A DNA stretch of 64,000 nucleotides from Rhodanobacteraceae bacterium (GCA_027019085.1 JALUXG010000053.1:1-64000), one strand, 5' to 3'; shown: positions 20,959-34,230, numbered from the stretch's first letter. Numbers and translations: made by a program. Notes: generated by a model from the letters alone, not told the origin.

Positions 20959-21867
20959 TCAGTGGGCGCGTTCGGCGGCGTAGCGTGCCAGTGCTGCCAG
21001 CAGGTCGGCGCGTGGGCCGAGCGGCGCCAGGGCATCGATGGCGCTGTCCACCAGTCGGCCCAGCCGTTCACGCGAAGCTTCCAGGCCAAGCAGGGCGGGG
21101 AAGGTCGACTTGGCCTGCTCGGCATCCTTGCCGGCGGTCTTGCCCAGTACCGCGGTGTCCGCTTCCACATCCAGGATGTCGTCGCGGATCTGGAAGGCCA
21201 GGCCCACGGCCCGCGCGTAGCGATCGAGCGTTTCGAGCGTGCCGGCATCGGTGCAGCCGCCCCCCAGTGCGCCCAGGCTCACGCTGGCGCGGATCAGGGC
21301 GCCGGTCTTCATCGCGTGCATACGTTCGAGTGCCGGAAGCGTCAGTCCCCGGCCGGTGGCGCGAAGGTCCACGGCCTGGCCACCGGCCATGCCCCATGCG
21401 CCACAGGCCGTGCCCAGGACATGCAGCATGCGTACGCGCATGCCGTCGTCGACGGTCATCGCGGTGTCCCTGGCCAGCAGCTCGAAAGCAAGCGCCTGTA
21501 GCGCATCCCCGGCGAGAATGGCCATCGCTTCGCCGTAGGCGACATGGCAGGTCGGTTGACCACGGCGCAGCGCATCGTCGTCCATGCTGGGCAGATCATC
21601 ATGGACCAGCGAATAGGCATGGATGAGTTCGACGGCACAGGCCGGGGCATCGAGACAATCAGGCGGGGCCGCGACGGCACGGCCGGCGGCGTAGACCAGC
21701 AGCGGGCGCAGGCGCTTTCCGCCACCCAGTACCGCGTAGCGCATGGCCTCGCCCAGGACGGGGTCGCCATCCGTTGCCGCGTTCGGCATGAAGCCTTCCA
21801 GAGCCCGGTTGGCGCGCCCGATCAGGGCGTCCAGTTCGCTGGCGTGCTCAGGCGGTGTCAGGCTCAA
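20959..21867 (-). CDS. ispA: Farnesyl diphosphate synthase
   Basis: 302 aa trans-prenyltransferase. The first aspartate-rich motif is DDLPSMDDD and the second is DDILD; GGKRLRP and the KTGALIRA segment are also present. It condenses IPP with DMAPP/GPP to farnesyl-PP, feeding undecaprenyl-PP (uppS is in this window), ubiquinone and others. The only start that keeps the conserved N-terminal helix is TTG 21867, which overlaps the end of xseB by 20 bases, so translation is probably coupled. Confidence 0.94.
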   Translation of the reverse strand: MSLTPPEHASELDALIGRANRALEGFMPNAATDGDPVLGEAMRYAVLGGGKRLRPLLVYAAGRAVAAPPDCLDAPACAVELIHAYSLVHDDLPSMDDDALRRGQPTCHVAYGEAMAILAGDALQALAFELLARDTAMTVDDGMRVRMLHVLGTACGAWGMAGGQAVDLRATGRGLTLPALERMHAMKTGALIRASVSLGALGGGCTDAGTLETLDRYARAVGLAFQIRDDILDVEADTAVLGKTAGKDAEQAKSTFPALLGLEASRERLGRLVDSAIDALAPLGPRADLLAALARYAAERAH

Positions 21868-22108
21868 GGGGTTCGGCGTCTTCGGGGGATTCGGGGTCCA
21901 GCAGCTTGCTCACGCGCAGACGTGCCTGCTGCAGTGCGGTTTCACAGTCACGATAGAGGGCCACGCCACGCTCGAACGAACGCAGTGATTCGTCGAGTGA
22001 AAGTTCGCCTTCTTCCATGCGTGCGACCAGTTGTTCCAGTTCATTGAGGGACTGCTCGAAGCGCTGGATCTGGTCGCCGGATGTTTCGCGTACCGTGGAC
22101 TTTGCCAT
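21848..22108 (-). CDS. xseB: Exodeoxyribonuclease VII small subunit
   Basis: 86 aa, the normal size of XseB. It has the coiled two-helix pattern FEQSLNELEQLVARMEEGE...SLxxFERGVAL. It joins XseA (not in this window) to degrade single-stranded DNA. Start ATG 22108 is chosen; a start 27 bases upstream would add unconserved residues. It overlaps ispA, an arrangement conserved across gammaproteobacteria. Confidence 0.94.
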   Translation of the reverse strand: MAKSTVRETSGDQIQRFEQSLNELEQLVARMEEGELSLDESLRSFERGVALYRDCETALQQARLRVSKLLDPESPEDAEPLEPDTA

Positions 22109-22177
22109 GGGCGCAGAAACTAGCGCACGCGCCATCGCGAATCAATGGCGTGTGGACACGCCGTGGTGGCGACCGGC

Positions 22178-22639
22178 TCAGTCGCCGCCGTCATCGCCAT
22201 GCTCATGTTCGTGCTCATGGTCGTGTTCACGATCTCCGCGATCTCCGCGATCTTCGCGATCCCGGCGATCTCCGCGATGATCGCGATATTCCCTGCGTTC
22301 CCAGCGTACCCGGCGACCACCGTACTCGCGTTCGACCTCGACATGGCGCCGGTAGGGCCGGTCGGCATCGAGTTCGATGTCGATGCCGCCCACGCGCACG
22401 TAGGAGCGCAGCGCCATTGGCAAGCGCACGCCTGCCTGCCACCCGTTGCCCGAGAGCCAGAACCACAGGCGACGTTCGGGGGCGTAGTAGATCTCGCCAT
22501 GCGGGTAGTACACGTAATGGTGCTGGGCACGGTAGCCGTGTGCCGGTGCCCAGGGGGGAGGGTCGGCCAGGGCCAATCCGGCGCTGGCAGCCCAGGCCAG
22601 TGGCAGCACCAGGGCCAGGAGAGAGGGTCGGATTTTCAT
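22178..22639 (-). CDS. Small exported protein with His/Asp/Arg-rich tail
   Basis: 153 aa; I do not recognise the family. A signal peptide (about residues 1-25, ending in ALA) precedes an aromatic-rich segment (HHYVYYPHGEIYY, then RLWFWLSGNGW), a short predicted beta region, and a C-terminal 50-residue tail made of DR-x-DR-type repeats and then alternating His-Asp/Glu pairs. Such His/acidic tails often bind metal ions (inference). GGGAG lies eight bases before ATG 22639. The aromatic half resembles small exported proteins with a YYPxxxVYY-like motif, found in many proteobacteria without known role. It lies between xseB and tilS on the same strand. Confidence 0.75.
   Translation of the reverse strand: MKIRPSLLALVLPLAWAASAGLALADPPPWAPAHGYRAQHHYVYYPHGEIYYAPERRLWFWLSGNGWQAGVRLPMALRSYVRVGGIDIELDADRPYRRHVEVEREYGGRRVRWERREYRDHRGDRRDREDRGDRGDREHDHEHEHEHGDDGGD
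22198..22287. repeat. In-frame simple repeats encoding the HE/DR tail
   Basis: At 22198-22227 GTG/CTCAT-type hexamers alternate, and at 22230-22287 an imperfect 9-base unit (about GATCTCCGC) is repeated six times. Both are inside the exported-protein gene and encode its His-Glu and Asp-Arg repeats. Unit lengths are multiples of three, so slippage would change tail length without a frameshift. Confidence 0.7.
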
Positions 22640-22739
22640 GCCGGGACTCCCGTCAGGATGAGTGAAGGATGGATGCATGCAAGCGCATGTATCCGGTACC
22701 TGCGCTGAATACGCCCGGAAATGGCCGGGTTCAGGGCAT

Positions 22740-24071
22740 TCAGCGGGCCCGTATCACGTTATCGCGCATCCAGCGCGGCCGTGCGCCCACTTCGGCGAAT
22801 GCGTGCTGACCGCTCTCGGTCGTCCACAGGTCGGCCACGGCAAGCAGGATTCCGTTTGCATCGTACAGCAACGGGCAAAAGCGCCTTTGCCACGGGGGAA
22901 CGCCGGCCTGCTGGAACAGCGTGCAGAGTCGGCGCTCGTGACGATCGCCATACGGACGCAGCCGGAGTCCGGGAACCTGGAGGCGCACTTCGAGTTCGGG
23001 ACGAGGTTTGCCAGCGCATTCGATACTGCCGTCCGATTCCCAGTACAAGCGGCCGACCGGGAGCTGCAGTTCGTCACCCTTCCAGGGCGCATGCCAGTGC
23101 GCGGCAATCTCCGGCAGCGGCCGCATGGCATGCAGGTGCCGGCGCCACAGTCGGATCTCGACGCCGGGCCAGCATACGCAGGGCACCCGGTCCGGGGCCG
23201 ATGTACGGATCTGGCGTTCCAGCTCCTCGCGTTGCGCCTGGCCTGGCGCGTCAAGGCCCTGCCCGTGCAACCACAGCTCGAGCACGCGCGGGCGCACGGC
23301 GAGGTCGCCGCTGACCCAGCCGTCGGCATGCAGGCTGCCGTCCGCTGCCAGCATGTCCCGCACGGCGGCACGCGCATGGCGGTCGATCCATGCCGCCTGT
23401 ACCTGCTGCATCCTCGCCGCCTGTGCCAGGGTGCGGGCGGCGTGCGGCCAGTGCGTTGCCAGGCGTGGAAGAATGTCCTCGCGCAGGAAGCTGCGCGCCA
23501 GCAGCGGATCCCGGTTGGCAGGGTCGTCGATGGCGGTCAGGCCAGTCGCAAGTGCATAGGCCTCCAGCATCGCGCGGTCGGTATCGAGCAACGGGCGCCA
23601 GAGCTGACCCTTGCCCAGCGCGCGGCGTTCGCGCATCGCGCCCAGGCCATGCGGACCGGCGCCGCGCATCAGTTTCAGCAGTACGGTTTCGGCCTGGTCC
23701 TCGCGGTGGTGCGCCGTGACCAGCCACTCGCCGGCCCGGATGGCCCGGGCAAGCGCCGCGTAGCGGGCCGCCCGCGCCGCGGCCTCGATGCCTTCGCCAC
23801 GCTTGTGCACCTCGACACGGATGATCTCCAGATCGACGCCGAGCACTGCGCACTGTTGCTCGCAGCCGCGGGCCCACGACGTGCTGTCAGGATGCAGGCC
23901 ATGATCGACGTGCACGGCACGCAGGCTGCGTTGCGTTCCGCGAACGCTTGCCAGTGCATGCAACAGGACGGTCGAATCGGGCCCGCCACTCAGGGCAACG
24001 CACAGCGGCGGATTACCGGCCCGGGACCAGGCGGCATCCAGCAAGGCGGGAAGCTGCCGGGACATGGCCAT
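22740..24071 (-). CDS. tilS: tRNA(Ile)-lysidine synthase
   Basis: 443 aa (E. coli 432). The ATP-binding PP-loop SGGPDS is at about residues 29-34, followed by VDHGLHP, and the C-terminal TilS domains are present. It converts cytidine 34 of the AUA-reading tRNA-Ile to lysidine and is essential. Either ATG 24071 or ATG 24065 could start it; neither has a strong ribosome-binding site. It follows the NYN gene by nine bases on the same strand. Confidence 0.94.
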   Translation of the reverse strand: MAMSRQLPALLDAAWSRAGNPPLCVALSGGPDSTVLLHALASVRGTQRSLRAVHVDHGLHPDSTSWARGCEQQCAVLGVDLEIIRVEVHKRGEGIEAAARAARYAALARAIRAGEWLVTAHHREDQAETVLLKLMRGAGPHGLGAMRERRALGKGQLWRPLLDTDRAMLEAYALATGLTAIDDPANRDPLLARSFLREDILPRLATHWPHAARTLAQAARMQQVQAAWIDRHARAAVRDMLAADGSLHADGWVSGDLAVRPRVLELWLHGQGLDAPGQAQREELERQIRTSAPDRVPCVCWPGVEIRLWRRHLHAMRPLPEIAAHWHAPWKGDELQLPVGRLYWESDGSIECAGKPRPELEVRLQVPGLRLRPYGDRHERRLCTLFQQAGVPPWQRRFCPLLYDANGILLAVADLWTTESGQHAFAEVGARPRWMRDNVIRAR

Positions 24072-24080
24072 CGGCCAGGC

Positions 24081-24830
24081 TCAGCGCTTGCGCGACGGTT
24101 TGCGCCGCACGTAGAGCGCCTTGCCGTTGCCGCTTGCCCGTTGCTCGGATTCGAACAGACCGATACCGTCGATCAGTTCGCTGAGCTTAGGGTACCCGTA
24201 GTTGCGTGCGTCGAAATCGGGCGATTGCTTGGAAATGATCTGCCCCACGGCGCCGAGTCCGGCCCAGCCACTGTCGTCGGCGGCGGCCTCCATGGCATGC
24301 CGGACCAGGTTGATCAGCCGACTGTCCTGGCGCAGTTCCTTCGCGCTCATGCGCTTGACCGTAGCCGACGATTCGTCCTCGGTCGCCGCCACCAGCACCT
24401 CGGTGTAGATGAACTTGTCGCAGGCCGTGCGGAATGGACCCGGGGTCTTGCGTTCGCCGAACCCGTACACGATGCGTCCCGATTCGCGGATGCGCGAGGC
24501 CAGCCGCGTGAAGTCGCTGTCGCTGGAGACAATGCAGAATCCATCGAAGCGTTCGGTATAGAGCAGGTCCATGGCATCGATGATCATGGCCGAGTCCGTG
24601 GCGTTCTTGCCCACCGTGTAGCGGAATTGCTGGATCGGCTGGATCGAATGCCGCAGCAGGTTTTCCTTCCAGCCGTTGAGATGGGTGCCGGTCCAGTCAC
24701 CGTAGATGCGCTTGACGTGCGCGGTGCCGTACTTGGCAATTTCCGTCAGCAGCCCCTCGACGATGGCCGGTTGCGCGTTGTCGGCGTCGATCAGGACGGC
24801 CAGGCGGGCCGTGGATGCCTGGTTGGCCAT
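24081..24830 (-). CDS. NYN-domain protein with LOTUS-like tail
   Basis: 249 aa. The N-terminal NYN (PIN-like) nuclease domain has LIDADNA, KNATDSAMIIDAMD and the SSDSDF acidic motif, giving the conserved aspartates for a metal site. The C-terminal 75 residues (VGQIISKQSPDFDARNYGYPKLSELI) look like an OST-HTH/LOTUS RNA-binding domain. Bacterial members are presumed RNases or RNA-binding regulators; the target is unknown. Start ATG 24830 has AAGGAG seven bases upstream. It lies between accA and tilS, all leftward. Confidence 0.85.
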   Translation of the reverse strand: MANQASTARLAVLIDADNAQPAIVEGLLTEIAKYGTAHVKRIYGDWTGTHLNGWKENLLRHSIQPIQQFRYTVGKNATDSAMIIDAMDLLYTERFDGFCIVSSDSDFTRLASRIRESGRIVYGFGERKTPGPFRTACDKFIYTEVLVAATEDESSATVKRMSAKELRQDSRLINLVRHAMEAAADDSGWAGLGAVGQIISKQSPDFDARNYGYPKLSELIDGIGLFESEQRASGNGKALYVRRKPSRKR

Positions 24831-24918
24831 GTGCAAACTCCTTGGCGTCGGTGACCGGATGGTAACGCGTCGATGAACGCCGCATGCAGGGTGGCTCGGC
24901 TTGCGGTGGGCGCTGTCC

Positions 24919-25878
24919 TCAGTCGCCGGTGTAGGCGCCGTAGCCGCGAAGACGCTGGTAGCGCCTTTCCAGCAGATCGTTCACGGGCAGCTTTTCCAGT
25001 TCGTCGAGCTGGTTGAGCAGCACGGCCTTGAGACGTACGGCCATGCCGTGCGGATTGCGATGGGCGCCGCCCAGTGGTTCGCGCAGGACCTTGTCGACAA
25101 GGCCCAGCTCCTTGAGCCTGGAGGCCGTCAGTTGCAGTGCATCGGCAGCCTGCGGGGCTTTTTCCGCGCTGCGCCAGAGAATGGACGCGCAACCTTCCGG
25201 CGTGATGACCGAGTAGGTGGCGTATTCGAGCATGTTCACGCGGTCGCCCACCCCGATGGCCAGGGCGCCGCCGGAACCACCCTCGCCGATCACGCTGCAC
25301 ACGATCGGTACCTTCAGCTCGGACATTTCCAGCAGGTTGCGGGCGATGGCTTCGCTTTGCCCGCGTTCCTCGGCGCCGACGCCGGGATAGGCCCCCATGG
25401 TGTCGATCAGGGTCAGCAGGGGCAGGCCGAATCGTTCGGCCAGTTTCATCAGGCGCAGGGCCTTGCGGTAGCCTTCGGGGCGCGGCATGCCGAAATTGCG
25501 GCGGATCTTGCTGCGGGTATCACGCGCCTTCTGGTGGCCGATGATCATCACGGCGCGTCCGTTGATGCGCCCGAGTCCCCCGACGATGGCTCCGTCGTCG
25601 GCGTAGGCGCGATCGCCGGCCAGTTCGTGGAACTCTTCGCACATCACCTCGATGTAATCGAGTGTGTAGGGCCGCATCGGATGGCGGGAAATCTGGCACA
25701 CCTGCCACGGGCTGAGGTTCCTGAAGATTTCCGCTGTCTTGGTGCGCAGCTTGGCACGCAGGCGCTTGACTTCCTCGTCGATGTCGAACGCCTGCCCATG
25801 GCTGGCATGGCGCAGGCCCTCGATCTTGGCGTCCAGTTCCGCAATCGGTTGTTCGAATTCAAGGAAATTCGCGTTCAT
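24919..25878 (-). CDS. accA: Acetyl-CoA carboxylase carboxyltransferase subunit alpha
   Basis: 319 aa, identical in length to E. coli AccA. It has the family start ([16 protein letters not shown]) and the carboxyltransferase core with [11 protein letters not shown] and the [16 protein letters not shown] segment. With AccD it transfers carboxyl from biotin to acetyl-CoA, the first step of fatty-acid synthesis. ATG 25878 matches the family start, although a longer upstream frame is open. It is the last gene of the conserved lpx-dnaE-accA chain. Confidence 0.97.
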   Translation of the reverse strand: MNANFLEFEQPIAELDAKIEGLRHASHGQAFDIDEEVKRLRAKLRTKTAEIFRNLSPWQVCQISRHPMRPYTLDYIEVMCEEFHELAGDRAYADDGAIVGGLGRINGRAVMIIGHQKARDTRSKIRRNFGMPRPEGYRKALRLMKLAERFGLPLLTLIDTMGAYPGVGAEERGQSEAIARNLLEMSELKVPIVCSVIGEGGSGGALAIGVGDRVNMLEYATYSVITPEGCASILWRSAEKAPQAADALQLTASRLKELGLVDKVLREPLGGAHRNPHGMAVRLKAVLLNQLDELEKLPVNDLLERRYQRLRGYGAYTGD

Positions 25879-25946
25879 TCGGCGCATGTTCGGCTGTAGC
25901 AGATGCCAGTATAGCCGGGGAGCATTGCCGCAGGCGACAGCTGCGC

Positions 25947-29480
<3,534 letters not shown>

Positions 29481-29595
29481 TGCGGATCGGAGCGGAATGA
29501 TGCCCACAGTGTAGTGCGATCACGCGCTGCGTGGTGGGGCCTGGGTAAAACCCTGCCAGGCGGGGGAAGTCCGTCATTGCGCGTCTGGATGAAAA

Positions 29596-30006
29596 TCAGT
29601 CGCCAATGCGGAAGCGGCCCTCTTGCAGACGGTAATTGGCGTAGGGCGCCAGGTTTTCGCCTTTTCCAGGGTGACGCAGGCGCAGGTACAGCCATTCTTC
29701 CGGGGTGATGCGAAGCGGTTTGTCGTCGGGTGTATTGAGCCGCGCAGCCAGTGCATTGCGGAACCGGATGAAATCCTGGTGAGCGGCCAGGAGTACAGCC
29801 ACGTCGGGAGGGGTCGCGGATTCACCGACCTCCGGATCATTTTCGATGCGAGTGAGCAATGCATTGAGGCCAGGAATGTCCTGACAGGCAGGCAGCCAGT
29901 CCGGGTCGGCGAGCATGGCGCGCAACTGAGGCGCAATTTCGCGCAGACGCAGATGATCCTGCGCGGTTGCTGAAGGTTTCGATGGGTGTATGCGGGAAGC
30001 GTTCAT
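29596..30006 (-). CDS. Hypothetical protein between rnhB and dnaE
   Basis: 136 aa; I do not recognise it. It is soluble, with no signal peptide or membrane segment. Predicted helices dominate (RLREIAPQLRAMLADPDWL, then AAHQDFIRFRNALAARL) and it ends with a basic, Tyr-rich tail (EEWLYLRLRHPGKGENLAPYANYRLQEG). It has a very strong ribosome-binding site (GGGAGGAG, eight bases before ATG 30006) and normal GC-rich codon use, so it is probably a real, well-translated gene. It interrupts the usual rnhB-dnaE adjacency; the gaps are 121 bases upstream and 115 downstream, and neither holds another gene that I can support. Confidence 0.75.
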   Translation of the reverse strand: MNASRIHPSKPSATAQDHLRLREIAPQLRAMLADPDWLPACQDIPGLNALLTRIENDPEVGESATPPDVAVLLAAHQDFIRFRNALAARLNTPDDKPLRITPEEWLYLRLRHPGKGENLAPYANYRLQEGRFRIGD

Positions 30007-30127
30007 GGCCGGGCTCCTCCCTATCGGGCTGCGCGGCGATCAGTCCCTGAGGCGCCGCCGACAGCGGTTTACCTCGGTCCGTGGAAACACTGTACGCCGA
30101 TTCGCGACTCAAGGCACAGGGTGTGCG

Positions 30128-30742
30128 TCACGGATCAAACATTCCAGGCTCCAATGCCTTGCGCACCGGTGCGAAGCTGCGACGGTGTTCGGGGCAGGGA
30201 CCCAGACGTGCCAATGCCATCAGATGGTCGGGTGTGCCGTAACCCTTGTGTTGCGCAAATCCGTAGCCGGGGAAACGGGTGTCCAGATCGACCATGTAAC
30301 GGTCGCGAGTGACCTTGGCCAGGATGGACGCGGCGCTGATGGCCGGTTCGAGCGCATCGCCACCGACCAGCGCCCGGCATGGGCATGGCATGCGCGGGGG
30401 TACACGGTTGCCATCGACAAGCGCATGCTCGGCATCCGGGTGCAGGCCGCATGCGGCCTGGCGCATGCCCTGCAACGTGGCCTGGAGGATATTGATGCGG
30501 TCGATCCGTGTGCTGTCGATGGTCACGACATGCCATGCCAGCGCACGTTCGAGTATCTGGGCATACAGCACTTCACGCCGCTGTTCGCCCAGTTTCTTGG
30601 AATCGTCCAGCCCGTCGATCGGTGCGGCCGGATCCAGGATCACGGCGGCGACTACCAGCGGGCCGGCCAGCGGTCCACGTCCGGCTTCATCGATGCCAGC
30701 CAGGCGCAGGGATTGTTGCTGCCCGAGCGTCATGTCAGGCAT
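30128..30742 (-). CDS. rnhB: Ribonuclease HII
   Basis: 204 aa. It has the type II RNase H active-site start [13 protein letters not shown] (Asp, Glu), DSKKL, and the later [11 protein letters not shown] and [12 protein letters not shown] motifs. It cleaves the RNA strand of RNA-DNA hybrids and single ribonucleotides in DNA. The start is ATG 30742 inside the end of lpxB (8-base overlap); ATG 30733, three codons later, is possible. lpxB-rnhB adjacency is conserved. Confidence 0.94.
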   Translation of the reverse strand: MPDMTLGQQQSLRLAGIDEAGRGPLAGPLVVAAVILDPAAPIDGLDDSKKLGEQRREVLYAQILERALAWHVVTIDSTRIDRINILQATLQGMRQAACGLHPDAEHALVDGNRVPPRMPCPCRALVGGDALEPAISAASILAKVTRDRYMVDLDTRFPGYGFAQHKGYGTPDHLMALARLGPCPEHRRSFAPVRKALEPGMFDP

Positions 30743-31928
30743 CCGGTCCGGGGAGCATGTCGACGACGGCCGCGGCGGCCTGCTCGGCTGCATTGCCCTC
30801 GAGCGTACCCTTGAGCTTGCGGTGCAGCACTTCGAAGGCGGCCACGATGGCGCCGCGCCGGCGGCTGTTGCGGAACAGATCCAGTACCGCCTCGGCGACA
30901 TTGTCCACAGTGCATTCATCCTGCATCAGTTCCGGAACCAGTCGGGTGCCGGCGAGGATGTTGGGCAGGGCGAAAGTGTCGGTCCTGATCAGGTTCAGGG
31001 CGCGCACAAATCGATAGGTCAGCGGCGCGACGCGATAGGCCACCACCATGGGGCGCTTGGCCAGCATGGCCTCGAGCGTGGCCGTGCCCGAGGCCAGCAG
31101 CACCACGTCGGCAGCGAGCATCGCATCGTGGGCGTGGCCATCCAGCAGCCTGATGCCAGGCGGCGGGCGCAGCAGCATGGCATCGAGAAGGGCGCGGCAA
31201 CGCGTGTTGGCCGCAGGTATCACGATGCGCAGCCCGGGCATGGCGTCCGAGACGCGCCTGGCGGCCTCGATGAAGATCTGTCCCAGCCGTTCGACTTCAC
31301 TGATCCGGCTGCCGGGGAGCACGGCCAGCACCGGAACTTCCTGCGCCAGGCCGAGCCGTGTTCGCGCACCGGCGCGGTCGGCCACCAGCGGGAAACGGTC
31401 GGCCAGCGGGTGGCCGACGAAACGCGCATCGACGCCATGCCGGGCGTAGATCGGTGGCTCCATCGGGAACAGGCACAGCACGCGCTCGGCACTGCGGCCG
31501 ATGCTCTGCGCGCGTTTCTCGCGCCAGGCCCATACCGACGGGCTGACATAATGCACCGTACGCAGGCCGCGGCGTTTCAGGATGCGTTCCAGGCCCAGGT
31601 TGAAATCCGGGGCATCGATGCCGATCACCAGGTCCGGTTGCATGGCGTCCAGGCGGGACACAAGACTGTGTCGCAGGCGCAGCAGGCGCGGCAGGTGCTT
31701 GAGGACTTCCAGGAAACCCATCACAGACAGTTCCTGGATGTCGTGCCAGGCCTCGAAACCGGCCTCGTGCATGCACGGCCCCCCCACGCCGACAAATCGC
31801 GCCCGGGGGTGGTGCCTGCGCAGCGCCGCGATCAGGGGGCCGCCGAGGGCATCACCGGAGGCTTCGCCGGCGATCAGTGCGACAACCGGACGGTCCGTTT
31901 CCGTGGCAGGGGGTGGTTCGACATGCAT
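30735..31928 (-). CDS. lpxB: Lipid-A-disaccharide synthase
   Basis: 397 aa GT19 glycosyltransferase. Visible family segments are [11 protein letters not shown] near the N-terminus, the central [11 protein letters not shown] motif and LPGSRISEV. It joins UDP-diacylglucosamine and lipid X into the lipid A disaccharide at the inner-membrane face. It follows lpxA by 44 bases and overlaps rnhB. Confidence 0.96.
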   Translation of the reverse strand: MHVEPPPATETDRPVVALIAGEASGDALGGPLIAALRRHHPRARFVGVGGPCMHEAGFEAWHDIQELSVMGFLEVLKHLPRLLRLRHSLVSRLDAMQPDLVIGIDAPDFNLGLERILKRRGLRTVHYVSPSVWAWREKRAQSIGRSAERVLCLFPMEPPIYARHGVDARFVGHPLADRFPLVADRAGARTRLGLAQEVPVLAVLPGSRISEVERLGQIFIEAARRVSDAMPGLRIVIPAANTRCRALLDAMLLRPPPGIRLLDGHAHDAMLAADVVLLASGTATLEAMLAKRPMVVAYRVAPLTYRFVRALNLIRTDTFALPNILAGTRLVPELMQDECTVDNVAEAVLDLFRNSRRRGAIVAAFEVLHRKLKGTLEGNAAEQAAAAVVDMLPGPDA

Positions 31929-31972
31929 GGCTGGCAGTGTAGGCGATTGTGCGCCCGGGATCCCCTGCCCGA

Positions 31973-32746
31973 TCAGCGTTTCAGTGAGCGTTCGCTGCGT
32001 TCGATGAATTCCAGCATCGCCTGCACGTCTTCGCTGGTCTGTGCCTGCTCGCCCAGGCGCTTGCAGGCTTCGTTCAGCGGCAGCCCGGCCATGTAGAGGG
32101 TGCGGTAGGCGCGACGGATGGTGGCGATGCGGTCAGCCTCGAAGCCGCGTCGCTTGAGTCCTTCGCTGTTGATGCCGCGGGGGCGGCCGTGTTCCTGCTT
32201 GCCCATGATCACGAACGGCGGCACGTCGGCACCGACCAGGCAGCCCATGCCGATGAAGGCATGGGCGCCGACCTTGCAGAACTGGTGCACGCCGCTGAAA
32301 CCGGCCATGATCACCCAGTCGCCGATTTCCACGTGACCGGCCAGCGAAGCATTGTTGGAGAACACCGTGTGGCTGCCGACCTGGCAATCGTGCGCAATGT
32401 GCACGTAGGCCAGGAACCAGTTGTGATCGCCGATGCGGGTGACGCCACCACCATCGGCCGTACCGCGGTTGATGGTGACGAATTCGCGGAACACGTTGTG
32501 GTCGCCGATCTCCAGGCGGGCGAGTTCGCCATGGTATTTCTTGTCCTGGGCATCACCACCGATCGAGGCGAAGGCGTGAATGTGGTTGTCACGGCCGATG
32601 CGGGTCGGGCCCTGGATGACCACATGCGGGCCGACCACCGTTCCGGCACCGATCTCCACCTGTGCCCCGATCACGCTGTAGGCACCAATATCCACGTCAT
32701 CGGCAATGCGTGCCGTGGGGTCGATCTGGGCGGTGGGATGGGTCAT
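31973..32746 (-). CDS. lpxA: UDP-GlcNAc O-acyltransferase LpxA
   Basis: 257 aa. It is built of left-handed beta-helix hexapeptide repeats (for example [14 protein letters not shown]), with the conserved catalytic region HIAHDCQVG and the C-terminal helical cap. It adds the first 3-hydroxyacyl chain in lipid A synthesis. Start ATG 32746 has GAGCG upstream and gives a normal N-terminus. It lies 10 bases after fabZ. Confidence 0.96.
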   Translation of the reverse strand: MTHPTAQIDPTARIADDVDIGAYSVIGAQVEIGAGTVVGPHVVIQGPTRIGRDNHIHAFASIGGDAQDKKYHGELARLEIGDHNVFREFVTINRGTADGGGVTRIGDHNWFLAYVHIAHDCQVGSHTVFSNNASLAGHVEIGDWVIMAGFSGVHQFCKVGAHAFIGMGCLVGADVPPFVIMGKQEHGRPRGINSEGLKRRGFEADRIATIRRAYRTLYMAGLPLNEACKRLGEQAQTSEDVQAMLEFIERSERSLKR

Positions 32747-32756
32747 TGCACGCTCC

Positions 32757-33215
32757 TCAGTCGGCGCGGCCGGCACACATCAGCTCGCAGCTGGCGACTT
32801 CCTTGCCGTCGACCGTGGCGACGGCCTCGAACTGCCCCATGCCGCGAAGCATGCGCTTGAGCCGGACTTCAAGGCGCAACTGGTCGCCCGGCACCACCAT
32901 CGCGGTGAAACGGGCCTTGTCGATCTTGACCAGGTAGAAGAGGGTGTTGTTTTCCGACACGGCGCCTGCGCTGAGCCGAACCAGCGTACCCGCGGTCTGC
33001 GCCATTGCCTCGATCACCAGCACGCCGGGCATGACCGGATGACCGGGGAAATGACCCTGGAAGAACGGTTCGTTGATGGTCACGTTCTTGATCGCCACGA
33101 CGCGCTTGCCGGACTCGAACTCGACCACGCGGTCGATCAGCAGGAACGGGTAGCGGTGCGGCAGCAGGTTCTGGATTTCGCTGGCCTCGACCGGCAGCTT
33201 GATGGCGTCACTCAT
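32757..33215 (-). CDS. fabZ: 3-hydroxyacyl-ACP dehydratase FabZ
   Basis: 152 aa hot-dog-fold enzyme. The catalytic histidine is in [12 protein letters not shown] and the catalytic glutamate in [21 protein letters not shown] is the family N-terminal motif. It dehydrates 3-hydroxyacyl-ACP, and shares its substrate with LpxA and LpxD. The start ATG overlaps the lpxD stop codon by eight bases. Confidence 0.96.
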   Translation of the reverse strand: MSDAIKLPVEASEIQNLLPHRYPFLLIDRVVEFESGKRVVAIKNVTINEPFFQGHFPGHPVMPGVLVIEAMAQTAGTLVRLSAGAVSENNTLFYLVKIDKARFTAMVVPGDQLRLEVRLKRMLRGMGQFEAVATVDGKEVASCELMCAGRAD

Positions 33216-34230
33216 GATCTTTCCTTTCCAGCGCCGAAAGCCGGCGCGCAATTTCGTCCAGTTTCTTGATGCGGGCGGCATTGCGACGCCACAGGCGGTT
33301 TTCCTGCAGCGGCATGCCGGAAGAATATTCCCCGGGCTCGCGGATCGAGTGCGTGACCAGGCTCTTGGCGGTAATGGTAACGCGGTCGGCCACCTCCAGA
33401 TGGCCGAGAATACCGGCATCACCACCGATAAGGCACCAGCGGCCAATGCGCGCGCTGCCGGCGACGGCGCTGCATCCTGCCATGGCGGTATGCGCGCCAA
33501 TGACCACGTTGTGCGCGATCTGGATCTGGTTGTCCAGGCGCACGTCCTCTTCCAGCACCGTGTCTTCCAGCGCGCCGCGATCGATGGTGGTGTTGGCGCC
33601 GATTTCGCAGTCGTCGCCGATACGCACGCCGCCCAGTTGCGGCACCTTGGCCCAGCGGCCCTCATCCACCGCGATGCCGAAGCCGTCCGAGCCGATCACG
33701 GCACCCGGATGCACCAGCACACGTGCGCCCAGGCGCACGCGCACCACCAGCGTGACGCGCGCGACCAGTCGGCATTGCGGCCCGACCACGCACTCGGGCC
33801 CGATGATCCCATGCGGTCCCACGACAGCTCCCTCCTCGATACGCGTACCGGTACCGATGACGCAATGCGGTCCTATGCTGGCCGAAGCGGCGATGCGGGC
33901 GTCTTCGGCGACGACGGCCGTGGGGTGAATGCCCGGTTCCGGCGCATATTGCCGCTCGAACAGGGTGGCGATGCGGGCGAAGGCCAGATACGGGTCGGGG
34001 GCGATCAGGGCCGGGCGTGGGCAGTCTTCCGCCGCGGATTGAGCCAACACGACGGCAGCGGCGCTGGTGCTCTCAAGCTGTGACTTGTAGCGCGGGTTGG
34101 CCAGGAAGCTCAGCTGGTGGCTGCCAGCCGAACCCAGCGTGCCGACGCCTTCGATGAGGGTATCGGCCGGGCCCTGCATCCGGAGACCGAACCGCTCGGC
34201 CAGATCGCCCAGTGTGTATCGGGTATTCAA
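33208..34230 (-). CDS. lpxD: UDP-3-O-acylglucosamine N-acyltransferase LpxD
   Basis: 340 aa (E. coli 341). An N-terminal uridine-binding domain (YTLGDLAERFGL, SFLANPRYKSQL) precedes the hexapeptide-repeat helix with AHNVVIGAHTAMAGCSAVAGS, which holds the catalytic histidine. It adds the N-linked acyl chain in lipid A synthesis. The start is TTG 34230, with AAGGGGAG eight bases before; no in-frame ATG gives the N-terminal domain. skp, which lies between bamA and lpxD in E. coli and Pseudomonas, is absent; only 82 bases separate the two genes. Confidence 0.94.
   Translation of the reverse strand: MNTRYTLGDLAERFGLRMQGPADTLIEGVGTLGSAGSHQLSFLANPRYKSQLESTSAAAVVLAQSAAEDCPRPALIAPDPYLAFARIATLFERQYAPEPGIHPTAVVAEDARIAASASIGPHCVIGTGTRIEEGAVVGPHGIIGPECVVGPQCRLVARVTLVVRVRLGARVLVHPGAVIGSDGFGIAVDEGRWAKVPQLGGVRIGDDCEIGANTTIDRGALEDTVLEEDVRLDNQIQIAHNVVIGAHTAMAGCSAVAGSARIGRWCLIGGDAGILGHLEVADRVTITAKSLVTHSIREPGEYSSGMPLQENRLWRRNAARIKKLDEIARRLSALERKDHE

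Noticed and set aside
22198-22287. Possible CRISPR-like or regulatory direct repeats
   Set aside because: Units are 6-9 bases, contiguous, without spacers and in frame within a signal-peptide-bearing gene, so they are coding simple repeats.
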